From positions 119,841-183,840 of the forward strand of contig NZ_JOJE01000009.1 in NCBI RefSeq assembly GCF_000720255.1: a DNA stretch of 64,000 nucleotides, read 5' to 3'. The notes under the pieces were generated by a model. That model worked only from the letters and a program-made list of their open reading frames with translations. It was not told where the DNA came from and did no database searches. Source of the stretch: Streptomyces griseus subsp. griseus. GTDB lineage: Bacteria > Actinomycetota > Actinomycetes > Streptomycetales > Streptomycetaceae. The translations under genes and the position numbers were made by a program. Of the stretch, positions 17,983 through 26,155 are shown piece after piece (position 1 is the first letter of the stretch; each line of letters starts with the position of its first letter).

Positions 17983-18232
17983 GCCCCGACGTTACCCGCT
18001 GCACACGGGGAAGTCCCGGTCCGGAATGTTTCGATTCCGATCGCCCACCGTGCGACCGATTCGTACGACCGGCGTGAAGACTTATTTATACGAACAATCT
18101 CCCCAGTCTGTGGACAACTTCCGACGCCCTACGGCCCGGCCGTGCATGCTGGCACTCGCCGGCGGAGCCAGGACGCCCCCACGCCCCCGCTCCGTCGGCT
18201 CACAGGGAGTGAGCAGGCTACGGGGGACACAC

Positions 18233-19459
18233 ATGCATCCAATGGTGAAACCCGCGCTGCGGCGCGGCTGGCGGGATCTCGACACCGTGCAGTTCGGGAT
18301 GGCACCGGCGCACGCCGTGACACTCGGCCCGATGGACCGGGCCACGACCGGTTTCCTCGACCTGCTCAACGGCACCCGCGGCATGGTGCTGCTGAGGGCG
18401 GAGGGCCGCCGCATGGGCCTGCCGGACGGCCGGGTCGACGCCCTGGTGGAGCGGCTGGCGGGGGCCGGGCTGCTCGACGACGCCAAGGGCGGCGGGCCCG
18501 CCGCCGACGACCTGCGCGGCAGGAGGCAGGCGCTCGACCGGCTCCGCCCGGACCTCGCCTCGCTCTCGCTCACCACCCGGGAACCGGGCGACGCCATCGC
18601 CCGGCTCGCCGCCCGCCGCTCCTTGCGGGTGCAGGTCAGGGGCGCGGGCCGGGTGGGCGGGGTGCTGGCCTCACTGCTGGCCGGAGCGGGGGTCGGCGAG
18701 GTCGACGTGCGCGACGGCGGCAAGGTCGAGCCGTGGGACGTCGCTCCGGGCGGACTCCCCGCCGAAGCCGTCGGCGAACGCCGGGACCAGGCCGCCTGCC
18801 GAGCGGTACGCCGGGCCGCTCCCGACCGCCCACCGCGCCGCGGCACCCGCCCGCGGCCCGAGGCGGCGGACCCGGGCCACTCCCTGGTGATCCTCGCCCC
18901 GCGGGACGACGTCGCCGTGCACACTCCGTGCCCGTCCACCGCCGCTTCCCTGATCTCCTCCGGCACGCCGCACCTCTACGCGGGCGTGGCGGAGGGCACC
19001 GGTGTGGTCGGCCCCTTCGTCCTGCCCGGGGAGACGGGCTGCGCGGGCTGTCTGCACGAGGGGCGCACGGACCGGGACCCCACCTGGCCGCGGCTGGTCG
19101 CGCAGTGGCGCTCCGGGAGGCCGCGCCAGGTGAGACCCTGTGACCTGACACTGGCCACCGCTGTCGCCGGGCTGGCGGCCGCGCACGCGCTCGCCTTCCT
19201 GGACGGTCACCGCCCGTCGAGCGCCGGCGCCCGCTGGGAGGTCTCCGTACCCGGTCTCCAGTGGCACGCGCGGCCGGTCCCGGGGCACCCCGCATGCTCC
19301 TGCGGGGCCGCGGAGAGGGTCACGGAAGAAGCTGAGGGAGAACACGCTTCGGAGACCGGGGGCCGGCACGAGACAATGGCGGGGCAACGGCCGTCAACGG
19401 AGTTATGCCGTAAGGCAGGCGCGGCGCGGCCGGCTGGGACTTGGAGGGCGCATGTCTGA
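18233..19459 (+). CDS. ThiF/E1-like adenylyltransferase-fold protein
   Basis: 408 residues from the ATG at 18233. The N-terminal ~125 residues are helical. From about 128 a Rossmann-type E1 fold is seen: VQVRGAGRVGGVLASLLAGAGVGEVDVRDGG, then W-D and GG. A later CxxC (CAGC) and a C-x-C near residue 360 could bind zinc. The ATP-binding arginine region and catalytic Cys of true E1 enzymes are not obvious, so it may be a non-catalytic or peptide-modifying relative of the kind in thiazole/oxazole-modified microcin clusters; no precursor peptide is visible nearby. Its last 8 bases overlap the AarF-like gene. Confidence 0.7.
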   Translation: MHPMVKPALRRGWRDLDTVQFGMAPAHAVTLGPMDRATTGFLDLLNGTRGMVLLRAEGRRMGLPDGRVDALVERLAGAGLLDDAKGGGPAADDLRGRRQALDRLRPDLASLSLTTREPGDAIARLAARRSLRVQVRGAGRVGGVLASLLAGAGVGEVDVRDGGKVEPWDVAPGGLPAEAVGERRDQAACRAVRRAAPDRPPRRGTRPRPEAADPGHSLVILAPRDDVAVHTPCPSTAASLISSGTPHLYAGVAEGTGVVGPFVLPGETGCAGCLHEGRTDRDPTWPRLVAQWRSGRPRQVRPCDLTLATAVAGLAAAHALAFLDGHRPSSAGARWEVSVPGLQWHARPVPGHPACSCGAAERVTEEAEGEHASETGGRHETMAGQRPSTELCRKAGAARPAGTWRAHV

Positions 19460-20822
19460 TCTTCCCCGGAAGGCGGTCACCCGGACCGCCAAGCTCGCCG
19501 CGCTTCCGCTCGGCTTCGCCGGGCGGGCCACCTGGGGGCTCGGCAAACGGATCGTGGGCGAGTCGGCCGAGCTCGTGGGCCGTGAGCTGCAGCAGCGCAC
19601 CGCGGAGCAGCTGTTCAAGGTGCTCGGCGAGCTGAAAGGCGGCGCGATGAAGTTCGGGCAGGCGCTGTCCGTCTTCGAGTCGGCGCTGCCCGAGGAGGTC
19701 GCGGGCCCCTACCGCGCGGCTCTGACCAAGCTGCAGGAAGCGGCGCCGCCGATGCCGACGAGCACGGTGCACTCGGTGCTCGAGGCGCGGCTCGGCCAGG
19801 ACTGGCAGGAGCTGTTCCTGGAGTTCGAGGACAAGCCGGCCGCTGCCGCCTCGATCGGCCAGGTCCACCGGGGCGTGTGGCACGACGGACGCGAGGTGGC
19901 CGTCAAGGTGCAGTACCCGGGCGCCGGTGACGCCCTCCTGTCCGATCTGAACCAACTGAGCCGTTTCGCGCGACTGTTGGGGCCGCTCATCCCGGGCATG
20001 GACGTCAAGCCCCTGATCTCCGAACTCAGGGACCGCGTCTCCGAGGAACTCGACTACGCCCTGGAGGCCCAGGCCCAGCAGGCCCACGCGGAGGAGTTCG
20101 AGGACGACCCGGACGTCGTGGTGCCCGCGGTGGTCCACCAGAGCGACCAGGTCCTGGTCACCGAGTGGATCGACGGCATCCCGCTGTCGGAGATCATCTC
20201 CGACGGCACCCAGCAGCAGCGGGACCGCGCCGGGCAGCTGCTGGCCCGTTTCCTCTTCTCCGGCCCGGCCCGCACCGGCCTCCTCCACGCCGATCCGCAC
20301 CCCGGCAACTTCCGTCTCCTGCCCGGCGGACCCGACGACGAGGACACCTGGCGTCTGGGGGTCCTGGACTTCGGCACGGTCGACCGTCTCCCGGGCGGTC
20401 TGCCCACGCCCATCGGCGACTCCCTGCGCATGACGCTCGACGGCGAGGCGGAAGCCGTCTACGAGCTGCTCCGCGCCGAGGGGTTCGTCAAGGAGACCAT
20501 AGATTTGGACCCCGAGGCGGTCCTGGACTACCTCCTGCCGATCATCGAACCGGCCCGGGCCGACGAGTTCACCTTCACCCGCGGTTGGATGCGCAGCCAG
20601 GCGGCCCGCATCGCCGACCCCCGCTCCCCCGCCTACCAGCTGGGCAAGCGCCTCAATCTGCCCCCGGCCTACCTCCTGATACACCGGGTCACCCTGAGCA
20701 CCATCGGCGTGTTGTGCCAGCTCGGGGCGACCGTGCGGATGCGCGAGGAACTCGAGGAGTGGCTCCCCGGTTTCGTGCCGGAGGAGGACCTGGGCGAGGA
20801 GGAGTCGGCGGCCGAGGCGTGA
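19452..20822 (+). CDS. AarF/UbiB/ABC1 atypical kinase family protein
   Basis: 456 residues. The ABC1 signatures are visible: KxGQ in MKFGQALSVFESALPEE (about residues 57-75), the AAASIGQVHRG motif (Ala-rich nucleotide loop), VAVKVQYPG with the ATP-binding Lys, LLHADPHPGNF, and the metal-binding LDFGTVDRLP. These proteins are atypical kinase/ATPases; in other bacteria they support quinone biosynthesis. Start ATG overlaps the end of the ThiF-like gene, so the two are co-translated. In mycobacteria a related gene sits next to whiB7, as here. Confidence 0.92.
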   Translation: MSDLPRKAVTRTAKLAALPLGFAGRATWGLGKRIVGESAELVGRELQQRTAEQLFKVLGELKGGAMKFGQALSVFESALPEEVAGPYRAALTKLQEAAPPMPTSTVHSVLEARLGQDWQELFLEFEDKPAAAASIGQVHRGVWHDGREVAVKVQYPGAGDALLSDLNQLSRFARLLGPLIPGMDVKPLISELRDRVSEELDYALEAQAQQAHAEEFEDDPDVVVPAVVHQSDQVLVTEWIDGIPLSEIISDGTQQQRDRAGQLLARFLFSGPARTGLLHADPHPGNFRLLPGGPDDEDTWRLGVLDFGTVDRLPGGLPTPIGDSLRMTLDGEAEAVYELLRAEGFVKETIDLDPEAVLDYLLPIIEPARADEFTFTRGWMRSQAARIADPRSPAYQLGKRLNLPPAYLLIHRVTLSTIGVLCQLGATVRMREELEEWLPGFVPEEDLGEEESAAEA

Positions 20823-20856
20823 CCCATGGCGGCCGGGGTCCGCAGGGCCTCGGCGC

Positions 20857-21009
20857 TCACCACCAGCCCGAGTCGAGCCGTCCCTCGACCACCCTGAGGT
20901 ACTCCCGGGCGCAGGCCTCCCAGAAGTAACGGCGGACGCCGTTCTCCCCGGAGCAGGTCCAGGTGGCGGCCCGCGGCCCCTGGGCCGGGGTGCCGCAGCG
21001 GGCGCACAC
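20857..21009 (-). CDS. Small zinc-ribbon-like protein (50 residues)
   Basis: A frame missed by length filters, GTG (21007-21009) to TGA. The product begins with MCARCGTPAQG and has C2 and C5 in a CxxC pair, then C19 and C33 (WEAC), so two potential zinc pairs in 50 residues; it ends DSGWW. An in-frame TAG lies six codons upstream of the GTG, so the start is bounded. No strong ribosome binding site is visible. It is convergent with the AarF-like gene. Function unknown; confidence is limited by the weak start. Confidence 0.5.
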   Translation of the reverse strand: MCARCGTPAQGPRAATWTCSGENGVRRYFWEACAREYLRVVEGRLDSGWW

Positions 21010-21049
21010 GAGGGGCCGGGGCTACTTCGCGGAGCGCGCACAACGCACC

Positions 21050-21085
21050 GCGGGGGCCGGTCCGTTCGGTCGGACCGGCCCCCGC
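21050..21085 (-). terminator. Hairpin terminator after the wblC operon
   Basis: A perfect 15-bp stem GCGGGGGCCGGTCCG (21050-21064) and its complement (21071-21085) around a 6-base loop, 57 bases past the stop of the gene downstream of wblC. No U-tract. Confidence 0.7.
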
Positions 21086-21141
21086 GGGGAAGAGCTCCGC
21101 CTCCCTGGGCCGGGAGGCCACCGCTTCAGGTGGGTGAAGGA

Positions 21142-21465
21142 CTACTGCATGACGGCCATGGCGAGCGCGCGGCGGGCGCGCAGCGAGGCGCGCTCGGCCC
21201 GGCGCTGCATCCGGCGAGCGGTCGCCAGGCGCACGGCCCGGCGTTCCCGCTCGACCTCGTGCAGTCGGTCGTGCATATGCGCACGAGCCAGGGCTTCATG
21301 GATGAGTTGCATCTCTCGGGTCCTGTTCTGACGCGAGTCGTTCGCGCCGGTGGTGGTGACGTCTTCAGTCGCGGAGCCGGCGGGCTCGCTGGTGGACGGC
21401 TTCATCGGGGCCTGCTTCTTGGGGTCGTGCGTGAGGGGGCGGTCGATCGTTCCTGCGGTGTTCAT
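21142..21465 (-). CDS. Small basic conserved protein co-translated with wblC
   Basis: 107 residues. Its ATG overlaps the wblC stop (ATGA), so translation is coupled. The C-terminal half is a long, highly basic helix (EMQLIHEALARAHMHDRLHE, then RAVRLATARRMQRRAERAS) that could bind nucleic acid or form a coiled coil; the N-terminus is polar. No domain recognised. Being in the wblC transcript, it should rise with antibiotic stress along with WblC. Confidence 0.75.
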   Translation of the reverse strand: MNTAGTIDRPLTHDPKKQAPMKPSTSEPAGSATEDVTTTGANDSRQNRTREMQLIHEALARAHMHDRLHEVERERRAVRLATARRMQRRAERASLRARRALAMAVMQ

Positions 21466-21830
21466 GCCGTGACCGGGTTCTTGCGCGGGCGACCACGCGG
21501 CCGCTTCCGGGCGACGACGACACCCTGGACGAACAGCTCGCCACCCCAGACGCCCCAGGGCTCACGCCGCTCTTTGGCGCCGGCGAGGCAGGCCTCCATC
21601 AGCGGGCAGGTGCGGCAGAGGGACTTGGCGTACTCGACGTCCGCGGGCGACTCGGCGAAGAAGACCTCCGGGTCGTAGGAACGGCAGGGAACGGGTACGC
21701 CCAGGTTCTCGATGGCGTCGTCGAGCGCGGAGAGCGCGGTGAGCGGGATCAAGGTGGAGTCCTCCGTGAGGCCGGGCGGGGGGATCGTTTCGGAAGGCGG
21801 TACGGACGGGGCGTGCGCTTCGAGTTGCAC
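21462..21830 (-). CDS. wblC: WhiB-like antibiotic-resistance regulator WblC (WhiB7)
   Basis: 122 residues from the GTG at 21828-21830. The WhiB iron-sulfur ligands are C49, C72, C75 and C81 (C...CRTCPLMEAC), the turn motif EPWGVWGGE is at 90-98, and the C-terminal AT-hook RGRPRK (112-117) is diagnostic of WblC/WhiB7. It acts with the primary sigma factor to switch on intrinsic antibiotic-resistance genes (efflux, ribosome protection, drug modification). It is preceded by a long leader with an upstream ORF and an intrinsic terminator, and followed by a coupled small gene. The frame is open far upstream, but that part overlaps the leader and lacks conservation-like features. In mycobacteria whiB7 also neighbours uvrD2 and an ABC1 gene. 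Confidence 0.95.
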   Translation of the reverse strand: MQLEAHAPSVPPSETIPPPGLTEDSTLIPLTALSALDDAIENLGVPVPCRSYDPEVFFAESPADVEYAKSLCRTCPLMEACLAGAKERREPWGVWGGELFVQGVVVARKRPRGRPRKNPVTA

Positions 21831-21940
21831 GGTTCGTCTTCCTCGTCTGGTCGTTTCCGGTCCGGTTGGACCGGGTGGCGGCTGGTACCGGGTTCTTTTC
21901 TTGTCCCGAGGCCCCTTCGCTCCGTCGTCCCCGTTCGGGG

Positions 21941-21982
21941 AAAACAGAAGGGCCGCGGATCCCGGGTGGGGTTCCGCGGCCC
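21941..21982 (-). terminator. Intrinsic terminator inside the wblC leader (attenuator)
   Basis: On the reverse strand, GGGCCGCGGA (21982-21973) pairs perfectly with TCCGCGGCCC (21959-21950), followed at once by TTCTGTTTT (21949-21941). This is a classical intrinsic terminator 110 bases before the wblC start and 23 bases after the upstream ORF stop. Its position implies that most transcripts end here unless the hairpin is prevented from forming. Confidence 0.85.
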
Positions 21983-21994
21983 TGAAGGCGCCGG

Positions 21995-22010
21995 CCTGAT
22001 CGAGATCAGG
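21995..22010 (-). promoter_or_regulatory. Hairpin overlapping the stop codon of the wblC upstream ORF
   Basis: CCTGAT / ATCAGG form a perfect 6-bp stem with a TCTC-type 4-base loop; the flanking G and C extend it to GCCTGAT...ATCAGGC. The TGA stop of the upstream ORF (22008-22006) lies in its 5' arm, so a ribosome terminating or stalling here would open the hairpin. It lies 12 bases upstream of the terminator stem. Confidence 0.6.
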
Positions 22011-22329
22011 CTGGATCACTCCAGGGTTCTGGCCCACGGAAGGCCCACATCTGGTGGTGCTGCGTCGTCTGCTTCCGGAATCCGGCACCGGTCGCCGTAA
22101 AGGCATAGGCCTGCGCCTTTGCCTCTACTGCCGCTTCCAGTGCCTTGGTCGGTCGCTCATTGCGCTCACGGACGGGAAGGCCCGAGAGAGACAGGGCGGA
22201 CGCCGGACGGGCGGCACGAATGCCGGACAGACCGGTGCCCAGAGGGGAGTCGCCGAGCAGGCACAGGGAGACGACCGAGCGATCGGTCATTTTGGCGGTG
22301 CTGATGAAGCTGGTCTCGATGCTGATCAC
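22006..22329 (-). CDS. Upstream ORF in the wblC leader (107 codons)
   Basis: GTG start (22327-22329) preceded by AGGAGG at an 8-base spacing, so it is very likely translated. The product begins MISIETSFISTAKMTDRS and has no recognised domain; it ends GPEPWSDPA. It lies between the wblC promoter (22443-22481) and the attenuator terminator (21941-21982), with its stop inside a hairpin. Knowledge of wblC/whiB7 leaders says that translation of such an ORF links ribosome-targeting antibiotics to read-through into wblC. The peptide itself may have no function. Confidence 0.65.
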   Translation of the reverse strand: MISIETSFISTAKMTDRSVVSLCLLGDSPLGTGLSGIRAARPASALSLSGLPVRERNERPTKALEAAVEAKAQAYAFTATGAGFRKQTTQHHQMWAFRGPEPWSDPA

Positions 22330-22442
22330 TGGAATCGCCTCCTCTCGGCGTCTCAGGGACTGGGGTGAACCAGTCCACGCGGGTATGCAAGTACAGCACG
22401 GAATCAGGGCCTCCGAGAAGGCCTCTGTCCCCGTGGCTAAGA

Positions 22443-22481
22443 ACCTATGGGGATCGCTGGGGCATGCGCAAACTATTTTTT
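22443..22481 (-). promoter_or_regulatory. wblC promoter with AT-rich WblC-dependent element
   Basis: On the reverse strand: AAAAAATA (22481-22474), two bases later TTGCGC as -35 (22471-22466), a 17-base spacer, and ATAGGT as -10 (22448-22443). An AT-rich tract just upstream of the -35 box is the known recognition feature of WhiB7/WblC, which binds it through its AT-hook; here it supports positive autoregulation. Transcription would start near 22436, giving a leader of about 600 nt. Confidence 0.8.
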
Positions 22482-22494
22482 CGACGAGTTCGCG

Positions 22495-24705
22495 TCAGTT
22501 CCGTCGATCGTCCTCCGCCGGTTCTCCGCCTGCGCAGATTGCCAGTACATCGGCCCCGTAACGGTTGAGCTTGCGCGCTCCGACGCCCGGGATCCGCGCC
22601 AGCTCGCCCGGGTCGTCAGGAGCGGCCTCGGCGATCGCCATCAGGGTCTTGTCGGTGAAGACGCAGAATCCGGGCTGCCCACTGCGCTCCGCCTGTTCGG
22701 CGCGCCACTCGCGCAGTCGTTCGTAGAGGCCCTCGTCCATGTCGGAGGGGCAGTCCTCGCAGCGCATCAGCTTCATCTCGCCCGCGTCGGTCAGCGTGCG
22801 CCCGCACACCCGGCACCGGGCCGGGCTGCGCTGCGTCCGTCGCGGCACGGCGGCCGGCCCCCGGCCCGCGAACCCGCGCTCGACGCCGGTCGCCGGCCTC
22901 CCGGAGGCGGCCGAGCCGGCGCGGCCTGCGGCGCCGGCCGAGCCGGGGCGCAGCCCGTCGAGGAAACGGCTCGGGCGGCGGTTCGGGCGGCCGCCGGGCG
23001 AGCGGGACAGCGCCCACGACAGATGCAGGTGCTCACGGGCGCGGGTGACGCCGACGTAGAGCAGGCGGCGCTCCTCCTCGATCTGTTCGTCGGTCCGGGC
23101 GTAGGTGATCGGCATCATGCCCTCGGCGACCCCGACCAGGAACACCACGTCCCACTCCAGGCCCTTCGCGGAGTGCAGGGAGGCGAGGGTGACGCCCTGC
23201 ACGGTGGGGGCGTGCTGGGCGTTCGCGCGCTCGTCGAGTTCGGCGACCAGGTCCGCGAGGGTGGCCCCGGCTCTGGCCGCGGCGAAGTCCTGCGCCAGGT
23301 TCACCAACGCGGCGAGCGACTCCCAGCGCTCCCTGACGGCCCCGGAGCCGGCCGGGGGCTGTGGGGTCCAGCCCTCTCCGGAGAGGACGGCACGCACCTG
23401 GGAGGGCAGGTCGACGGCGTCGGCGAGGAGGGAGTCGTTGCCGCCGAAGCGGGCTGCGGCGCGCAGGGCGATGCCGGCCTTGCGCACCTCGGGCCGGTCG
23501 AAGAACCGCTCGGCTCCCCGCAGCTGATAGGGCACTCCGGCGTCCGCGAGGGCCTGCTCGTAGGTCTCCGACTGCGAGTTCGTGCGGAACAGGACGGCGA
23601 TCTCGCCGGCCGGGACGCCCGCGTCGACGAGCTCGCGGATGCGGTGGGCGGCGCCCTCGGCCTCGGCCGGCTCGTCGCTGTACTCGGTGTAGAGGGGTTC
23701 GGGCCCCGGGGCGCGCTGGGAGACCAGCTCCAGCCGGTGGTCGGCGGCACGGCCGTGGGCCTGGGCGAGCAGGCCGTTGGCGAGGTGGACGACCTGCGGG
23801 GTGGAGCGGTAGTCGCGGACCAGCTTGACGACGGTGGCGCCGGGGTGGCGGGTGCGGAAGTCGAGGAGGTGGTCGGGGGTCGCCCCGGTGAACGAGTAGA
23901 TCGTCTGGCTCGCGTCGCCGACCACGCACAGGTTGTCCCGGTCGCCGAGCCACAGTTCCAGCAGACGCTGCTGGAGGGGGCTGACGTCCTGGTACTCGTC
24001 GACGACGAAGTGCTGGTACTGGGCGCGTACCTGTTCGGCGATGTCGTTCCGGTCCTGCAGGACGGCGACGGTCAACAGCAGGACGTCCTCGAAGTCGATG
24101 ACGCCGCGCTCACGCTTGAGATCCTCGTAGACCGAGTAGAGCTGGGCGATCTCGGCGGGGTCGCGGGGCGTCTCCCGGCCGGCCTTGGCGGCGGTGGGCG
24201 CGTAGTCGGCGGGGACGGTCTGGGTGACCTTCGACCACTCGATCTCGGCGGTGACGTCCCTCAGCTCTCCCCGGTCGAGGCGGATGCGGCAGGCGGCGGC
24301 CGCGTCGGCGACGAGCTGGATCTTGCGGTCGACGAGCCGGGGCAGGGAGCCACCGATCGCTTTCGGCCAGAAGTACTGCAACTGTCGGAGCGCGGCCGAG
24401 TGGAAGGTACGGGCCTGGACGCCCTGCGCGCCGAGCTGGCGCAGCCGCCCGCGCATCTCTCCGGCGGCGCGGTTGGTGAAGGTGACGGCGAGCACGCTGG
24501 ACGGCTGGAGGATCCCCGCGCGCACGCCGTAGGCGATGCGGTGGGTGATGGCCCTGGTCTTGCCGGTGCCGGCGCCGGCCAGCACGCACACCGGGCCGTG
24601 CAGGGCGGTGGCCACCTCGCGCTGCTCGGGGTCGAGCCCTTCGAGCACGGCGTCGGCGGAGTCCGGTGCCTGTGGGAAGAGCGTGGAGTGCGTTGCTGCT
24701 GTCAC
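22495..24705 (-). CDS. uvrD2: ATP-dependent DNA helicase UvrD2
   Basis: 736 residues from the GTG at 24703-24705. Superfamily I helicase: Walker A GAGTGKT (44-50), motif II DEYQDVSPLQ, motif III GDASQTIYSFTG, motif V-like SLHSAKGLEWDVVFL. After the motor come a four-cysteine element (CRVCGRTL...CEDC) and a C-terminal HRDC domain (ARIPGVGARKLNRYGADVL), the layout of mycobacterial UvrD2. It unwinds DNA 3'-5' in replication or repair. The start is chosen because the frame upstream is Arg/Pro-rich and unlike the family; the ribosome binding site is weak. wblC follows on the same strand with its own promoter. Confidence 0.92.
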   Translation of the reverse strand: MTAATHSTLFPQAPDSADAVLEGLDPEQREVATALHGPVCVLAGAGTGKTRAITHRIAYGVRAGILQPSSVLAVTFTNRAAGEMRGRLRQLGAQGVQARTFHSAALRQLQYFWPKAIGGSLPRLVDRKIQLVADAAAACRIRLDRGELRDVTAEIEWSKVTQTVPADYAPTAAKAGRETPRDPAEIAQLYSVYEDLKRERGVIDFEDVLLLTVAVLQDRNDIAEQVRAQYQHFVVDEYQDVSPLQQRLLELWLGDRDNLCVVGDASQTIYSFTGATPDHLLDFRTRHPGATVVKLVRDYRSTPQVVHLANGLLAQAHGRAADHRLELVSQRAPGPEPLYTEYSDEPAEAEGAAHRIRELVDAGVPAGEIAVLFRTNSQSETYEQALADAGVPYQLRGAERFFDRPEVRKAGIALRAAARFGGNDSLLADAVDLPSQVRAVLSGEGWTPQPPAGSGAVRERWESLAALVNLAQDFAAARAGATLADLVAELDERANAQHAPTVQGVTLASLHSAKGLEWDVVFLVGVAEGMMPITYARTDEQIEEERRLLYVGVTRAREHLHLSWALSRSPGGRPNRRPSRFLDGLRPGSAGAAGRAGSAASGRPATGVERGFAGRGPAAVPRRTQRSPARCRVCGRTLTDAGEMKLMRCEDCPSDMDEGLYERLREWRAEQAERSGQPGFCVFTDKTLMAIAEAAPDDPGELARIPGVGARKLNRYGADVLAICAGGEPAEDDRRN

Positions 24706-24887
24706 ACGGCCATGCTGCCAGGTCGCCCGGGACGGCTGAGTCGGTTGTCCACAGGGACCGGCTCGCAGTCGTACTAATGCGGCAGGCGTCACTTCGCCGC
24801 GGGGGCGCCCGCGGGAATGGCCGCCTCTCCCCGGATGTTCCACCTCTGCGACCACGCACCCCGAGCCGTTGAAGGAGCGACCGAGAC

Positions 24888-25130
24888 ATGTCGGGCACTG
24901 TGACGATGTACAGCACCACGTGGTGCGGCTACTGCCGTCGGCTGAAGAGCCAGATGGACCGCGAGGGCATTTCGTACAACGAGATCAACATCGAACAGGA
25001 CCCGGCGTCCGCCGCGTTCGTGGAGAAGGCGAATGGCGGAAATCAGACGGTGCCGACCGTTCTCTTCCCGGACGGCTCGACGCTGACGAACCCGTCGCTG
25101 GCCCAGGTGAAGCAGAAGATCGGCGTCTGA
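24888..25130 (+). CDS. mrx1: Mycoredoxin (glutaredoxin-fold mycothiol disulfide reductase)
   Basis: 80 residues, a minimal glutaredoxin fold with active site C13-G-Y-C16 (TTWCGYCRRLK), the cis-Pro loop TVPTVLFPDG and a C-terminal VKQKIGV helix. Mycoredoxin-1 reduces mycothiol-protein mixed disulfides with electrons from mycothiol. Cytoplasmic. ATG with a GAGCGACC leader; divergent from uvrD2 and followed by a very strong terminator. In mycobacteria mrx1 is also beside uvrD2 and nudC. Confidence 0.9.
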   Translation: MSGTVTMYSTTWCGYCRRLKSQMDREGISYNEINIEQDPASAAFVEKANGGNQTVPTVLFPDGSTLTNPSLAQVKQKIGV

Positions 25131-25142
25131 CCGCGCCACCGC

Positions 25143-25195
25143 ACAAAGGAGGTGGCCGTTCCCGCTCGGGAACGGCCACCTCCTTTGTGTTTTAC
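25143..25195 (+). terminator. Strong bidirectional terminator between mrx1 and nudC
   Basis: ACAAAGGAGGTGGCCGTTCCC and its full complement (21 bp, perfect) are separated by a short GCTC-type loop, followed by GTGTTTT. It lies between convergent mrx1 and nudC. Confidence 0.85.
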
Positions 25196-25201
25196 GTCAC
25201 A

Positions 25202-26155
25202 TCAGATGCCGCGCGTGGGCAGCGGCTTGCCGTACCAGAGCTCGATCAGGCGGGCCGCGATGGAGATGCCGTACGGCGGCAGGACCTCGCCGGTCTCGAA
25301 GGCGGCGCGCAGTTCGTCGCGTGAGAACCAGCGGGCCTCGTGCAGTTCGTCGCCGTCGACGGTGATGTCGGTGGAGGTGGCTCGGGCCATGAAGCCCAGC
25401 ATGAGGCTGGACGGGAAGGGCCAGGGCTGGCTGGCGACGTATTCGACCTGGCCGACGGCGATGCCGGCCTCCTCGAAGACCTCGCGGCGCACCGACTGCT
25501 CGATGGCCTCCCCGGGTTCGACGAAGCCGGCGAGCGTGGAGAAGCGGCCCTCGGGCCAGTGGACCTGGCGGCCGAGCAGGATGCGGTCGTCGTCGTCGGT
25601 GACCGCCATGATGACGGCCGGATCGGTGCGCGGGTAGTGCTCGGCACCGCAGGCCTGGCAACGGCGGATGTGCCCGGCCGCGGCGATGACCGTGCGCTCG
25701 CCGCAGCGGGAGCAGAAACGGTGGGTGCGCTGCCAGTTCTCCAGCCCGACCGCGTGCACCATCAGACCCACGTCGCGCGCCGACAGCAGCAGGCCCGCCT
25801 CCCGCAGGCCGGCCGGGCGCGCGGACTGGTCGATACGGCCCGGCAACGCGTCCTTCTGGAGGGCGAAGTAGCTCACGCCGTCCTCGTCCATGCCGAGGAA
25901 GTACCGGTGCGCCTCGGTGAGGGGGGCCTCGAACGAGGGGGTCATGACGAGTTCGGTCCGGCCGTCGGACGTCTCGTCGATGAGGACCTGACCGCCGGAG
26001 ACCACGAAGCAGCGCGTCGAGGGGTGGCTCCACGCCGCCGCGAGCCAGGCCTCGTCGAGCCGGTGGTGGGCGGCGCGGTCGATGCCGCTGGGCGCGGTGA
26101 GCGAGATGGGTCGGTCGGCGGTGTGGTCGGTCCAGGCGGTCACGGGTATTTGCAT
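25202..26155 (-). CDS. nudC: NADH pyrophosphatase NudC (NAD-capped RNA hydrolase)
   Basis: About 317 residues. It carries a four-Cys zinc ribbon (CSRCG...CQACG, about 152-170) followed by the NudC signature around YPRTDPAVIM and a Nudix box GFVEPGEAIEQSVRREVFEEAGI with an intact REVFEEAG. The QPWPFPSSLMLGF strand is the NudC-specific NADH motif (SQPWPFPxS). It splits NADH into NMNH and AMP and can remove NAD caps from RNA. Three in-frame starts are possible: GTG 26170, ATG 26155 and GTG 26143; ATG is taken here, though GGGGAG sits directly against it. Confidence 0.93.
   Translation of the reverse strand: MQIPVTAWTDHTADRPISLTAPSGIDRAAHHRLDEAWLAAAWSHPSTRCFVVSGGQVLIDETSDGRTELVMTPSFEAPLTEAHRYFLGMDEDGVSYFALQKDALPGRIDQSARPAGLREAGLLLSARDVGLMVHAVGLENWQRTHRFCSRCGERTVIAAAGHIRRCQACGAEHYPRTDPAVIMAVTDDDDRILLGRQVHWPEGRFSTLAGFVEPGEAIEQSVRREVFEEAGIAVGQVEYVASQPWPFPSSLMLGFMARATSTDITVDGDELHEARWFSRDELRAAFETGEVLPPYGISIAARLIELWYGKPLPTRGI

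Noticed and set aside
22447..24777. Forward-strand frame of 776 codons opposite uvrD2
   Set aside because: Shadow of the helicase; starts inside the wblC promoter region.
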